Source: Vibrio brasiliensis LMG 20546 (lineage in GTDB: Bacteria; Pseudomonadota; Gammaproteobacteria; Enterobacterales; Vibrionaceae). Taken from it: a DNA stretch of 64,000 nucleotides. The notes beneath the pieces were generated by a model that searched no databases, was not told where the DNA came from, and was given only the letters and a program-made list of their open reading frames with translations. The stretch is taken from assembly GCF_000189255.1 (NCBI RefSeq), contig NZ_AEVS01000077.1, positions 156,031 to 220,030 on the forward strand, in the 5' to 3' direction. Of the stretch, positions 50,760 to 60,645 are shown in pieces (position 1 is the first letter of the stretch; each line of letters begins with the position of its first letter). The position numbers and the translations under genes are program-made.

Positions 50760-52070
50760 TTAAATAGTGGTTTTTTCGCTGCTTGGCGTAGGGCTCAGCC
50801 AGTCGATCATTCCGCGGCCTGCATCGGTATCAAATAAGGTTTCACCGGCAAGACGGTTAATGATCTTGGCACTGCGCCACGCCATCAGGCTTAACTGCGG
50901 CTCCGCGATTCCATGACTGTGCATACCCGCATTGACCGCAAAGATCTTGTTAGTTTGCTGACCTTCCCACTTCAGTTCGAAGTCGGCATTCATCTGATAA
51001 CGGTTGTGCTCATCCATATCTAACAGCGGCAGCAGATCGCGCAGACACGCTGGGTAAGGTGCTTCAAAACCGGTTGCCAGAATAACGATGTCAGCCTGAT
51101 GAGTTTCGAGGTTTTGCCCCAGAGCATTGCTGGCGGTAAGCTTGAAGCCCTCAGAGTTCTGGCTCATGTGAGTCAGGGTGCGGTGAGGTAACAATTTGAC
51201 CCACTTATCCTCTTTAAGAACATCAAAGCGGTGGTAGAGCTCCTGATAAATCGTCAGAAGGGCTTTTTGGGTAATACCGTCAGAGGTGAGCTTCTGGTTG
51301 GTGATTTCGGTGTTCTTTACCGTTGGAGACAGGTTAATAAACGCATCAACGTAATCAGGTGTGAAGAACTCGTTAGTAAATGAAGCTTCATCAAGCGGCT
51401 GATAATTAGAACGACGTGACAACCAATCGAGCGATTTCGGTTTACCCCATTTACTTTGCAGTGCATTGATAAAGATATCCGCGCCACTCTGACCGCCACC
51501 GATGATCATCACACGTTTGTTCGTGAAATCTCTGTCACGCAGACCGATTTCAGCGGCGTGGAAAACGCGTTCACCAATATGAGATTGAGCACATTCAGGG
51601 ATGAACGGCACTTTACCGGTACCGATACACAAGTTGTCAGCCTGATAAACCCCTTGGTTTGTATGCAGGTTGAAGGTTTTACCTGTGTATTCGACCTGTT
51701 CTACGCGAGTAGAGAACTGAACATTGTCCATCTGATGCGCAGCCCACGCTAGATAGTCAGAGAATTCATGACGACTGATACACTGCAGTTCTGCCGACAG
51801 GAAGCGATAAAACTTCTTAGTTTTGACCAGATACGAGAGGAACGAATAACGATTCTCCGGGCTGATCGCCGTGACCAAGTCTTTGAGGAACATGGTCTGC
51901 ATGTTGGTGTTATCCAACAGTAAGCCTGGATGCCATGCAAAGTGTTCTCTGCCCTCAAAAAAGCGTGACTTAATTTGTGGCTTTTCATTTAACAGCGCAG
52001 CGACGCTAAGGTTAAATGGGCCAGCACCAATACCAGCTAGATCGAGTTTGACGTTGTGAGTGTGTTCCAT
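50760..52070 (-). CDS. iucD: IucD, lysine N6-hydroxylase
   Basis: A 436-residue flavin monooxygenase that hydroxylates L-lysine, the first step of aerobactin synthesis. The FAD motif is GIGAGPFNLSVAAL near the N-terminus, the NADPH motif MIIGGGQSGADIFINAL is central, and DIVILATGFEAPYP is the late ATG motif of the family. The ATG at 52070 has an AGGA site; the upstream ATG two codons earlier is less likely. Located 64 bp after iucC in the operon. Confidence 0.95.
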   Translation of the reverse strand: MEHTHNVKLDLAGIGAGPFNLSVAALLNEKPQIKSRFFEGREHFAWHPGLLLDNTNMQTMFLKDLVTAISPENRYSFLSYLVKTKKFYRFLSAELQCISRHEFSDYLAWAAHQMDNVQFSTRVEQVEYTGKTFNLHTNQGVYQADNLCIGTGKVPFIPECAQSHIGERVFHAAEIGLRDRDFTNKRVMIIGGGQSGADIFINALQSKWGKPKSLDWLSRRSNYQPLDEASFTNEFFTPDYVDAFINLSPTVKNTEITNQKLTSDGITQKALLTIYQELYHRFDVLKEDKWVKLLPHRTLTHMSQNSEGFKLTASNALGQNLETHQADIVILATGFEAPYPACLRDLLPLLDMDEHNRYQMNADFELKWEGQQTNKIFAVNAGMHSHGIAEPQLSLMAWRSAKIINRLAGETLFDTDAGRGMIDWLSPTPSSEKTTI

Positions 52071-52134
52071 GAGCACAATCCTTTTCTTGGGTTATTTATG
52101 CGGCTTAACTTGCCGTTATTATTGTTTTGTTGCT

Positions 52135-53898
52135 TTAAGCTTGTTGTTCCGCTTGCAGTGCGGTCACTAGCGGGTTGTCGAGCATGTCATCCATATCGGG
52201 TAACATTCTCGATGCGCTGGCATCGGTACTGTGGCGGAATTTGGCTAAGTTAAGGCCTATGCGCAAAATGCGCGGTTTGAATAGATCGAATTTACTAAAT
52301 CGGTGTTGATAGTCAGGCTGCTGCGCCATGTAGGCTTTGATTCGCTGACCCAACAGGGCGTAAAACTGCGACTCTGAGAAGCCGAGCTTAGCGACCAAAG
52401 GTGAAATAAAACGCAGCGTGGTAACGAAGTGTCCAGTTTGTAGATCGTGGATGATCAACTCTTCTTCGAGACGCACTGTTACCTCTTTTACGCTCGACTC
52501 AAGCGTAGCCTGCTCTGGGTAATCGCTATCAACCAGACGCATGTCGCCCTGAAAATCTTTAAGTAGAATGCGCTTTGGAAGGTCGTTTTCTAATACCAGA
52601 GTGACGTTCTGTCCGTGAGCAATCAGAGAGACACCGTATTTACACAACAGGTGGTAGTAAGGAATAACGACCGCATCGAACATCTTACTCAGCCACGTCT
52701 CAACAGAGACGCCTGAACGTTCAATGTATTCTGCGATAAGCGGATTGCCCTGATTGTCGCTTTCCATTAATGCCGCCATCAGAATTGCCTGCTCACCTTG
52801 CTTGAGCTTTGAAGCTGCAGATTCACGCCAGATAACGCCAAGCAGTTCGTGGTAGCGATAAGGTGCCTGTTCTAGTAACTGGTAATCGGCCTGAGCTGCA
52901 AAGGCAGCGGCGGGCTCCTGAAGAACTTCAGCTTGCTTTTCAACCAGCAGTGGATCTGAACTAAATACAGATTCTATCCAGTCAGATGCAGTAGGACCTG
53001 CAAGAATATAGCGGCCGGGAATGCCTCGGTAGCATGAGGTATTCATTATCGTTAGTGGCAGCTTAATGTCGTAGCTGTCTGGTCGAGTGATGTTACTTAA
53101 CGTTCGTAGTGAGAGTTGTGGCAGGAACTGATCACCAAACTCGCCGAGGTAGATCAGTTTCTTCTCAGCCATTTCACGGATAAACAGTAGCGATAGCTTG
53201 TTGCTCCATTGCCACGGATGAACAGGAACATAGCTGTAGTCTGCAATATCAACCCCGTAGGAAGCGACAATGCTATCCAAGGTTTTACGCTCTGATTCAT
53301 TCATTGACGCGTTAAGTAGCTCTTGCCAGCTGACGCTATCGTTAGTCGCGAGTTGCAGAATGGAGTGTTCCACTGCCACCCAACCAAGCTGGAAAGCGCG
53401 TTCTGATTCTGGTGCGTAGAGCTTTAAATCATCACTGCCCCAGCCGCGTCGACCTTTGTTAAAGGCAAATTTAGGGTGACCGTCGAAGTAGGTCTGCTGC
53501 TGCTCGCAAGGGAGCAGGGCTAAATCTCGAGCGGTCAGCGCCTCTTTTCGCTGCATCAACTTACAGTCGCTGAGCAGAGTCGCATTAAGATCCTCTAAGT
53601 GTTCGGCGAATGCGTCATCAGTCATGTTGAGCAGAGACTGCAAGTCACGCATTAACAGGGCTGCGGAAATGCTCTGTTGTGGCTGGCGGACAATTGAGCC
53701 AGGTTCAATCAAAACCTGACCCCAAATGTTTTCACTACCTTGGAATTGGTAGCTGACTTGATTGGCGAGCTTTAGCGTATAACCCTGAGCGTCCTGCTCG
53801 AAACGAAACGCCTGTTCATAGGCAAATTCGCTGATGATCTTAGCGACCATTCTCTGGTTAGCCAGCGGCCAGTATTTATGTAGCGCTATCTGTTCCAT
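52135..53898 (-). CDS. iucC: IucC, aerobactin synthase (NIS synthetase)
   Basis: About 587 residues, IucA/IucC superfamily. It shows SDDLKLYAPESERAFQLGWVAVEH, the VPVHPWQW motif, LRTLSNITRPDSYDIKLPLTIMNTSCYRGIPG, and HGQNVTLVLENDLPKRILLKDFQGD, all typical of the siderophore-synthetase ATP and citrate site. It joins the second N6-acetyl-N6-hydroxylysine to the citrate intermediate. The ATG at 53898 shares its A with the iucB stop (TAATG), so translation is coupled. Confidence 0.94.
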   Translation of the reverse strand: MEQIALHKYWPLANQRMVAKIISEFAYEQAFRFEQDAQGYTLKLANQVSYQFQGSENIWGQVLIEPGSIVRQPQQSISAALLMRDLQSLLNMTDDAFAEHLEDLNATLLSDCKLMQRKEALTARDLALLPCEQQQTYFDGHPKFAFNKGRRGWGSDDLKLYAPESERAFQLGWVAVEHSILQLATNDSVSWQELLNASMNESERKTLDSIVASYGVDIADYSYVPVHPWQWSNKLSLLFIREMAEKKLIYLGEFGDQFLPQLSLRTLSNITRPDSYDIKLPLTIMNTSCYRGIPGRYILAGPTASDWIESVFSSDPLLVEKQAEVLQEPAAAFAAQADYQLLEQAPYRYHELLGVIWRESAASKLKQGEQAILMAALMESDNQGNPLIAEYIERSGVSVETWLSKMFDAVVIPYYHLLCKYGVSLIAHGQNVTLVLENDLPKRILLKDFQGDMRLVDSDYPEQATLESSVKEVTVRLEEELIIHDLQTGHFVTTLRFISPLVAKLGFSESQFYALLGQRIKAYMAQQPDYQHRFSKFDLFKPRILRIGLNLAKFRHSTDASASRMLPDMDDMLDNPLVTALQAEQQA

Positions 53899-54815
53899 TA
53901 CCACTGCTCCGAGAAGAAACGGTCACGTGTCATCATCAGCAAAGCTGAACGTTTGTGCGGGAAGTTAAACTCAAAACACTTTTCGTAACCGAAAGGCAGG
54001 ATGCGATTAAACAGACGTTGATTGTCCGATCTCGGTTCGAGAACGATACGCTGAGTCCGCGCGTCATCAATGAACAGGTAATGGCTGATCCCTTTCATCC
54101 AGGCGTTAAAGAACTTAGGACCACGGAACTGTTGTTCACCGACAAGCAGGTGAATACCTCGATCAAAGTCCTGTACGTCGAAGTAAGGGCTGAGTCTGTC
54201 TTCTGCTACCCAGTAAGCTTCCACATAGCCAAAAGGTTGACCGTTAAACTCACCAATCAGTGGAATAATGTGAGGGTCTGCCATGCGTTGCTGAAGGAAC
54301 TCTGCCAGCTTTTCCTCACTCCATGCCTGCTCCCAAAAATGGGCCACGCGCGGGTCGTTCATCCAGCGAGTAAACTGAGCCAGATCCTTGTCGATATCAA
54401 CGGTACGGAAGCTTACTTCCAACTCAGCATCAACGTCATATCTCTGATAAACGCAACCTTCGGGCTTTGACGGCCTTAAAGGGTGATGTCGGTATTGGTC
54501 GTTCGACTGAACTAAACGCTTTGGGAAATGGGTTGAAGTTTTGTGGCGATGCCAAAACAGCGGTAATTGATAAAAACCGCTGCGATGAAGCTCACCGTTG
54601 ATGACAGGAAACTCTTGAGTGAGTCGCTGCTCTACCTGTTGATCGTCGCTGGCGAGGGCGATGGACTCTAACTGCTTGTGCAGGCTAAACAGTTGGTCAA
54701 GTTCGTTAACCAATGTCTCGAATAAGGCCGAGTGATCAAGGTCACTGGCCTGAACGGTAACGCGTACATTGGGAGTGGGGTTATCCTGATAGATAAAAGT
54801 GGTGAAATCAGACAT
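53898..54815 (-). CDS. iucB: IucB, N6-hydroxylysine acetyltransferase
   Basis: A 305-residue GNAT-fold enzyme that acetylates hydroxylysine with acetyl-CoA. It begins MSDFTTFIYQDNPTPNVRVTV; the C-terminal part carries the family pattern ARFTRWMNDPRVAHFWEQ-like block (FTRWMNDPRVAHFWEQAWSE), FNGQPFGYVEAYWVAEDRLSPYF, HLLVGEQQFRGPKF and RIVLEPRSDNQRLF. The open frame starts much earlier (54944), but that part overlaps iucA in another frame. The ATG at 54815 has AAGGAAG at good spacing and overlaps iucA by 8 bp. Confidence 0.94.
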   Translation of the reverse strand: MSDFTTFIYQDNPTPNVRVTVQASDLDHSALFETLVNELDQLFSLHKQLESIALASDDQQVEQRLTQEFPVINGELHRSGFYQLPLFWHRHKTSTHFPKRLVQSNDQYRHHPLRPSKPEGCVYQRYDVDAELEVSFRTVDIDKDLAQFTRWMNDPRVAHFWEQAWSEEKLAEFLQQRMADPHIIPLIGEFNGQPFGYVEAYWVAEDRLSPYFDVQDFDRGIHLLVGEQQFRGPKFFNAWMKGISHYLFIDDARTQRIVLEPRSDNQRLFNRILPFGYEKCFEFNFPHKRSALLMMTRDRFFSEQW

Positions 54816-56601
54816 CTGCGGCTTCCTTGACGCGAGCGAGAGGGTTAGGCAGATCAAAGTAAATGACTGCCGGATCGGGAATAGAGTTCTCGTTAAAGTT
54901 CTGCAGGTAGCAGAAGAAGTTGCCCTTGCAACACAACGACTCACTGTTCAGTACATAGTTCAGACAGCGATCATCATTAACACCGCTTTGCAGCAGAGCA
55001 GCGAGCTTGTCGTGAAGAATTTCGATCAGCTGTGACTCTTGCACATCGAGGTTGGCACAGATTGCTGAGATAACGTTAAAGGTAGAGTTGATGATTAGGT
55101 AGTAAGCGAAGTAGCGCTCGACCTTCTCTTGGTTCCAGTAGTTTTCTAGCGTCTCTTTCTCATCGCCGAGCAGGCTGCCGAAGCGCTGCAGTGCAAGGTC
55201 TGTATATCCCGTTCCCTGACAATCTCGGTAGTACATACCGACAGGGAAACCTTGCTCAAGTTGCATCACAATGTTTTGCTGGTGGGCGAGGAAAACAATG
55301 CCGAAGTTAGCCTGTAAGTGGAAAAGCGAAACGACACTGTGGGTACAGTAAGCATCAAACCACTGCTTCGCTGCTTGCTGATGTGACAGATTGTCCTGTT
55401 GCGCGTAATGGCGAATTCGCTCGGCTACCAAGCTGGAACCACCATAAGGGTTTTGCTGGGTTAATGTCGCGAGAACTACCGCTTCCTGCTCGGGTTTATC
55501 TTCGAGAGGGTTGTCTCTGAATGCCACAAGACTCTCGTCAATGATATTTCCCTGACTATCTTTAAGACCGATATAAGCTGGCTCTTGCATCAGCTGGAAA
55601 CCAAAGCCTTTACCAAGCTGCTGATCAAGAATTTCTTGCTGGAACAAGTCATTGAGACGTGTGCCGCGAATCACTTCTTTAAGCGACAGGTTACGAATTG
55701 AGTTGGTCAGCTTCACGCTTAGAGAGAACTTAAGCATATAAGGCAGTGAAGGCGCGTAGAGCGAACGGGTTGAAGAGGTTGGATACCAGTTGACACCAAT
55801 TTGGCCAAGGTTGTTCAGTTGACCGTTCTTAAGGTATTCCTCTATCGATGGGTTACTTGCCATTACGCTCCATTGCCAAGGATGGACAGGCAGCAGGCTC
55901 TTGTCTTGTGCGATAGCTTCGGTTAACGCTTGTTGTAGTTTTGGTTCATGAGTGACCAGCTCTGACATACGTTGTTGGCATGGGATACCTGCAGAACTTC
56001 CCTGGGCAATAAGCTGGTTATCAACGCTTAGCCAGTAGAGCTGGAACTGACCGCCAAGTTCTGGTGAGTAAACTTTGGCATCCTCAAGACTAAACTGTTC
56101 ACGACTTTTCGGTGCTGGGTGGAATGAATGACCTATTAATAAACCTTGTTCTGCGGTTTTGAAGTCCAGTTTGTCGGTAAAGAGTCGGGTTTGATAAGGA
56201 GAATGTTGGATGCCTTGACTGGTGTTGCGCTGACTTTCCAGCACGCGAGTCACGAAGATCTGTTTCTGTTCTTCACTGATGAATCCGACAATTGCAGGTT
56301 CGGACACCATCAATTCGATAAGCTGATTGTCGGATAATGTCGTTACCGAATCACCACTAAGTAACAGGGCAGGCAGTTGGTACTCGTGACTACCCAATTG
56401 CGAAAAGTAGCTAAGTGGTATGTGAATGGTTCGTCCACCTGATAGTGGCAATTGATAAGTGTAACCTTGCGGATGTGATTCGATTTGTACGGTATGACTT
56501 TCTCGGGCAAGAGAGTTGAGAAAACAAGCTAAGGCGGGGTCATTATTGCTGATCTGCTGGTTTGAGTTCTCTGGGTTGAGCCGATCGTTTTTACGATTCA
56601 T
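54808..56601 (-). CDS. iucA: IucA, first aerobactin NIS synthetase
   Basis: A 597-residue IucA/IucC-family synthetase that condenses citrate with the first acetyl-hydroxylysine. Landmarks are LIGHSFHPAPKSREQFSLEDAKVYSPELGG, the LLPVHPWQW motif, SLPYMLKFSLSVKLTNSIRNL, EPAYIGLKD and LAHQQNIVMQLEQGFPVGMYYRDCQGTGY. It is the first gene of the operon and is preceded by a Fur-box-like site, so it should be induced by iron limitation. Confidence 0.95.
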   Translation of the reverse strand: MNRKNDRLNPENSNQQISNNDPALACFLNSLARESHTVQIESHPQGYTYQLPLSGGRTIHIPLSYFSQLGSHEYQLPALLLSGDSVTTLSDNQLIELMVSEPAIVGFISEEQKQIFVTRVLESQRNTSQGIQHSPYQTRLFTDKLDFKTAEQGLLIGHSFHPAPKSREQFSLEDAKVYSPELGGQFQLYWLSVDNQLIAQGSSAGIPCQQRMSELVTHEPKLQQALTEAIAQDKSLLPVHPWQWSVMASNPSIEEYLKNGQLNNLGQIGVNWYPTSSTRSLYAPSLPYMLKFSLSVKLTNSIRNLSLKEVIRGTRLNDLFQQEILDQQLGKGFGFQLMQEPAYIGLKDSQGNIIDESLVAFRDNPLEDKPEQEAVVLATLTQQNPYGGSSLVAERIRHYAQQDNLSHQQAAKQWFDAYCTHSVVSLFHLQANFGIVFLAHQQNIVMQLEQGFPVGMYYRDCQGTGYTDLALQRFGSLLGDEKETLENYWNQEKVERYFAYYLIINSTFNVISAICANLDVQESQLIEILHDKLAALLQSGVNDDRCLNYVLNSESLCCKGNFFCYLQNFNENSIPDPAVIYFDLPNPLARVKEAADV

Positions 56602-56640
56602 TTTTCTTTCTCAAATTATTATTAATTAAACTGACAGCAC

Positions 56641-56661
56641 GAATGCTAATTATTATCATTC
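56641..56661. promoter_or_regulatory. Fur box upstream of iucA
   Basis: On the minus strand AATGATAATAATTAGC matches the Fur consensus (AATGATAATCATTATC) at 14 of 16 positions, within a GAATG...CATTC inverted repeat. It lies about 40 bp before the iucA start. Confidence 0.8.
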
Positions 56662-56819
56662 GTATGATCAACTATTTTTTAATAATTTGTCGAAAATGGT
56701 AACAAGGGCTCTAAGTGTTTAATTTATCAATAAGCTTTATAGTATGGTTGCACAGCGGAGGACCATATCGAGACCTCCGCATATGCGCAACTTACTCGCT
56801 GTTTCGCGACCATTCGCTG

Positions 56820-58817
56820 CTATTTCCTCATTAAATAGAGGAAGTAACCCCCACCGATCAGCGAGGCTAATAGTCCAGCAGGGAATTGCCAAGGGAACCA
56901 TAGAGTTCTGCCTATCCAGTCCGCCGTGACCATAATAATTGCACCTAGAAGTGCAGCAGTGATCATTTGCGGTATCGCGCGATATTGATGGAGTGAACGC
57001 GCCATATGTGGCGCTAGCAAGCCAATAAAGCTTAATGGACCAATGACTATGGTGCAGAGGGTTGTTAACGCAGCAACGATAAGCAGCAGCACTAATCTGA
57101 CCATGGTCGCGTTGAGGCCGAGGCTAGTGGCAGTCACTTCACCGAGATTGACCAGAGTAACCCAGCGATGAAGCGAGAGAGCCAGAATTCCAACAAGGCA
57201 GACACCGCCAGCTAATAGCCACATGTCACCAAGGCTGACTAAATAGGTTGAGCCTGACAGCCAGGTAAGCAGGGCGGCGGCGTTGTCGTGGCCTGAGCTC
57301 ATGGCAATTCTTAGCAGGGCGTCCAGTCCTGCGCTAAGGGCGATACCCGTCAATAAAGTTTGCGTTGGGGCGAAATTGTGTCGTCTGCCCATTAACCAGA
57401 CTAAGCCTGTTACTGAAGCTGCCCCGAGGGTACCGAGTAGCATTTGCTGCTCCCGCTCAATCGCTACGCCAGTCAGAGTACCAAGAACCAGAGCCAATGC
57501 TGCGCCAGAGCTGATCCCCAGTACTTCAGGGCTAGCCATTGGGTTATTGGAAATACGCTGAATCACTGTGCCAGCAAAGGCCAGCCCAATCCCTGCCAAT
57601 AGCGCGACCATGATTCGAGGTGCTCTCAGATCAAACAGAGACTGAGTGAGTGTTGTGCTCCAGCCTGACGGGGTTTTGCCTACCATTAAAGCGATGATGA
57701 CAGCAGCTAACAGAACACAAATAAGCATGATGGTAATTCTGGTCGCGCCAATGGTTCTATACTGGCCAACCGAATCGGTGCGGGCTTTGAGGTCGGATTG
57801 TAGTTTGGTTCGTTGCAATAACCAGAGTAAAAATGGTGCGCCAATCAGGGCGGTCATTGCTCCTGTGGGTAGCAACTCTCCTCCGACACCTGAAAAAGGC
57901 TGAATCACAAGATCGACAATCAATAGCAGTAGACCGCCTACTAAGCCACTAACAACAATCTGTTTTGCAAGTGTTCGCGCGCCCAACATTCTCGCTATTG
58001 CCGGTGCAACAATACCGACAAAGCCGATCAGACCAACTTCACTGACCACGGCTGCGGTAATAAAAATAGCCAGCGACAGGCAAAGCAATTTAATCTGCTT
58101 GATGTTGACCCCTAAGGAAGTGGCAACATTGTCACCGAACTGAAGTACAGACAGAGGTCTCTGCAGTATCAACAGTAGGATAGTGGGTAGGGTAACAAGC
58201 GGTAAAAGTACCTGAGTGCTCGACCAATCATTCTGGTTGAGTACTCCGGCACCCCAGACAAAAACAGTCGTTAAACGTTGCTCATGCAATAGCAACAGCA
58301 TGGTGTTAACCGAACCAAGGAAAAGGCTGACCACCAGACCGGCCAAAACCATATGTAATGGTGAAAACCCTCTGCTGGAACTAAGGAGAAAAACCAGTCC
58401 TGTAGCGAGGCAGCCACCAATAAAGGCCGGAACAAAATTAGGAATTAAACTGGTGGCAGGGAGCAGTAACAGACCGAGCACCATGCCGAACTCGGCTCCT
58501 GCTGCGACTCCAAGCGTCGTCGGAGAGGCGATTGGGTTGCGCAATACAAACTGCATCACGCAGCCAGCAACTGCGAGCGCGAAGCCGCAAATCAGCGCCA
58601 CAGCTAGCCTTGGCAGGTAAGTGTAATGGGTAATGATATGTTGGTAGTTGGCCGAATCGAAGTGAAACAGCGACTGCCAAATTAAACCGATTCCCTGTGA
58701 ATAGGGAGCGGTCACTTGCAGTAACCCACTAACCAGCGCCATGACAGCGATGGTTAGTAGAATAGGTTTGATATTGAAGTTTTGGCTACTGCGCTGCGCG
58801 ATATTGCCTGCGTCCAT
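56820..58817 (-). CDS. fhuB: FhuB-type hydroxamate-siderophore permease (fused)
   Basis: A 665-residue inner-membrane permease made of two FecCD-type halves (about 1-330 and 340-665) in one chain, as in FhuB. Conserved blocks repeat in both halves: NPIASPTTLGVAAGAEFGM / NPMASPEVLGISSGAALAL and GLIGFVGIVAPAIARMLG / GPLSFIGLLAPHMARSL. Its start shares a base with the fhuD stop (TAATG). Beside iutA and iucABCD it should import ferric aerobactin; the equivalent operon in V. vulnificus is named vatCDB. Confidence 0.92.
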   Translation of the reverse strand: MDAGNIAQRSSQNFNIKPILLTIAVMALVSGLLQVTAPYSQGIGLIWQSLFHFDSANYQHIITHYTYLPRLAVALICGFALAVAGCVMQFVLRNPIASPTTLGVAAGAEFGMVLGLLLLPATSLIPNFVPAFIGGCLATGLVFLLSSSRGFSPLHMVLAGLVVSLFLGSVNTMLLLLHEQRLTTVFVWGAGVLNQNDWSSTQVLLPLVTLPTILLLILQRPLSVLQFGDNVATSLGVNIKQIKLLCLSLAIFITAAVVSEVGLIGFVGIVAPAIARMLGARTLAKQIVVSGLVGGLLLLIVDLVIQPFSGVGGELLPTGAMTALIGAPFLLWLLQRTKLQSDLKARTDSVGQYRTIGATRITIMLICVLLAAVIIALMVGKTPSGWSTTLTQSLFDLRAPRIMVALLAGIGLAFAGTVIQRISNNPMASPEVLGISSGAALALVLGTLTGVAIEREQQMLLGTLGAASVTGLVWLMGRRHNFAPTQTLLTGIALSAGLDALLRIAMSSGHDNAAALLTWLSGSTYLVSLGDMWLLAGGVCLVGILALSLHRWVTLVNLGEVTATSLGLNATMVRLVLLLIVAALTTLCTIVIGPLSFIGLLAPHMARSLHQYRAIPQMITAALLGAIIMVTADWIGRTLWFPWQFPAGLLASLIGGGYFLYLMRK

Positions 58818-59713
58818 TAAGGTTTAACTAACTGTTGAGTGATATGGTCACTGAAACGCTGTGCAGCAATAAGGCCGCCGAACGTCCAGATTGCAGGAAG
58901 TTCATAGACTGAATCAGTGCGGGTAAATTCCATTGCCTGCCAAAGTGGCGACTGGTTAAGCTGTTTACGCTCTTTCTCCTTAAGAGGGCCAAAAAGTATC
59001 ACGCTGGCACCTTGGTGTTCGGCAAGTTTTTCAGTTCCGGTCGTGGTGAATCCCCACATGTTTGTGGTTTCGTTCCAGTCATTGCGCATGCCCATTGCGT
59101 CAATCGTGTCTTGAGCTAAAGAGCCTTTGCTATGGACACGGAGTGTCTTGTCGTTGATGAAACGAGCAAAAATAACCGGTTTTTGTGCAGAACCAGCGGC
59201 TTGGATTTTACGACCGTTTTCAGCCAGACGCTGGTGTGTCTGACTGATCACCAATTCTGCTTGCTGTTGCTTGTCGAATAGCTGACCTAAAGAGCGAGTA
59301 ATGGACTCTGCTGATTTTAGCGGTTGTTTCTCTTCACTGTAGATAGTGAAGACAAGGACAGGAGCGATCTGGCTAAGCGGCTGGTAAGCTGCGGCCATAT
59401 GGTTACTGATCAGTATTACGTCAGGCTTAAGTTCACTCAGCAGTTCAAGGTTGGGTTCTCTGCGCGAGCCTACATCAGTGACCTCTGGGCTTAGCTCTGG
59501 TTCTGCTACCCACTGCTGGTAGCCTTGAGGGTTGGCGACACCTTCCAGTTCAATACCTAAGCTAAGTACGGTTTCAGTAAGTGCCCAGTCTAACGCAACC
59601 ACCTTTTTTGGTGACTGTTCAAAAGTGCTCACCCCCATTTCATGGGTAATCTCTATTGCGTAACTTTGAGCAGAGACTAAAGCTGCACACAACATCACGA
59701 ATAACTTTTTCAC
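58817..59713 (-). CDS. fhuD: FhuD-type periplasmic ferric-hydroxamate binding protein
   Basis: A 298-residue binding protein with signal peptide (MKKLFVMLCAALVSAQSYA) and the class III fold: KKVVALDWALTETVLSLGIELEGVA, LLSELKPDVILISNHM, and ELPAIWTFGGLIAAQRFSDHI at the end. It should pass ferric aerobactin from IutA to the FhuB permease. It follows fhuC by 19 bp and overlaps fhuB by one base. The V. vulnificus counterpart is VatD. Confidence 0.92.
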   Translation of the reverse strand: MKKLFVMLCAALVSAQSYAIEITHEMGVSTFEQSPKKVVALDWALTETVLSLGIELEGVANPQGYQQWVAEPELSPEVTDVGSRREPNLELLSELKPDVILISNHMAAAYQPLSQIAPVLVFTIYSEEKQPLKSAESITRSLGQLFDKQQQAELVISQTHQRLAENGRKIQAAGSAQKPVIFARFINDKTLRVHSKGSLAQDTIDAMGMRNDWNETTNMWGFTTTGTEKLAEHQGASVILFGPLKEKERKQLNQSPLWQAMEFTRTDSVYELPAIWTFGGLIAAQRFSDHITQQLVKP

Positions 59714-59732
59714 AATGAATTCCTTTTTTGGG

Positions 59733-60500
59733 TTAAGGGATATAACTTATTGGCTGACCAGTCGTCGGGTGAGGGAACAGTGCCAGTTCCATACCGTAAA
59801 TCTTTCTCAGCGTATCTGGTGTCATCAGCTCTTCTGGAGTGCCCGAAGCAATCACTTTGCCTGAGTGAAGGGCGATTAAGCGGTCACTGAATTTGGCGGC
59901 CATATTGACGTCATGCAATACCATAATCACGGTCAGACCCAATGACTGATTAAGTTCACGGATTAACGCGAGTAATTCATGCTGGTGGGCGACATCGAGC
60001 GCTGAAGTAGGCTCATCGAGTAAGATGCACTGGCTTTGCTGGGCAAGCAGCATTGCTACCCATGCGCGCTGTCTTTCACCACCGGATAAGGTCGCCACAT
60101 ATCGTTCGGCCAGATTACTCAGACCTACTTTTTCAATTGCTGACTCGACGATGGCGTAATCTTGTTGACTATAGCGTCCAAAAGCCCCTTTCCATGGATA
60201 ACGACCGAAACAGACAAGTTCGCGCACTGTTACGCCATCTGTGACTGGTGGATGCTGTGGCAGGTAAGCAACTTGATGGGCAAATTCCAGATGACTGTAG
60301 GAAGAGACTTGCTCATTTTGGAACAATACCTTGCCATGACTTGGCGCGTTTTGCCTGCTTAAGAGTTTTATCAGGGTCGACTTACCACAACCGTTATGAC
60401 CTAGCAGAGTGGTGATCTCTCCTTGGGCGAAAGTCAGGTTAGTAGGGGAAAGTATGGTCTTGTCGTCGATTTCAAACGACGCGTCGACAAGTTGGTACAT
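59733..60500 (-). CDS. fhuC: FhuC-type ABC ATPase for ferric siderophore import
   Basis: A 255-residue ATPase: Walker A LLGHNGCGKSTLIKLLSRQ, Q-loop AYLPQHPP, signature TLSGGERQRAWVAMLLAQ, Walker B CILLDEPTSALD, switch His in VMVLHDVNMA. First gene of the fhuCDB-type operon, energising the FhuB permease. It is divergent from the MFS gene, with a Fur-box-like site between them. Confidence 0.94.
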   Translation of the reverse strand: MYQLVDASFEIDDKTILSPTNLTFAQGEITTLLGHNGCGKSTLIKLLSRQNAPSHGKVLFQNEQVSSYSHLEFAHQVAYLPQHPPVTDGVTVRELVCFGRYPWKGAFGRYSQQDYAIVESAIEKVGLSNLAERYVATLSGGERQRAWVAMLLAQQSQCILLDEPTSALDVAHQHELLALIRELNQSLGLTVIMVLHDVNMAAKFSDRLIALHSGKVIASGTPEELMTPDTLRKIYGMELALFPHPTTGQPISYIP

Positions 60501-60555
60501 GGCGAAATATCAAGTTGTGTTATTGATTACGAGTCGGTAATGTTAACATATCGAA

Positions 60556-60580
60556 ATAGAAATGATAATTACTTTCATAA
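60556..60580. promoter_or_regulatory. Fur-box-like site between fhuC and the MFS gene
   Basis: AGAAATGATAATTACTTTC matches the 19-bp Fur consensus at 13 positions. The divergent layout would let one site control both the importer and the transporter gene. Confidence 0.65.
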
Positions 60581-60645
60581 TCACTTTGTGGTGTGAGTTT
60601 CTCTAGCCACACTGCACTTTCTCTTGCGCTTATAGTGTTTTCAAT

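Noticed and set aside
54816-54944. N-terminal extension of IucB by 43 residues
   Set aside because: It overlaps iucA coding sequence in another frame, is rich in Arg/Thr/Ser, and the ATG at 54815 has a strong ribosome site and the usual family length.
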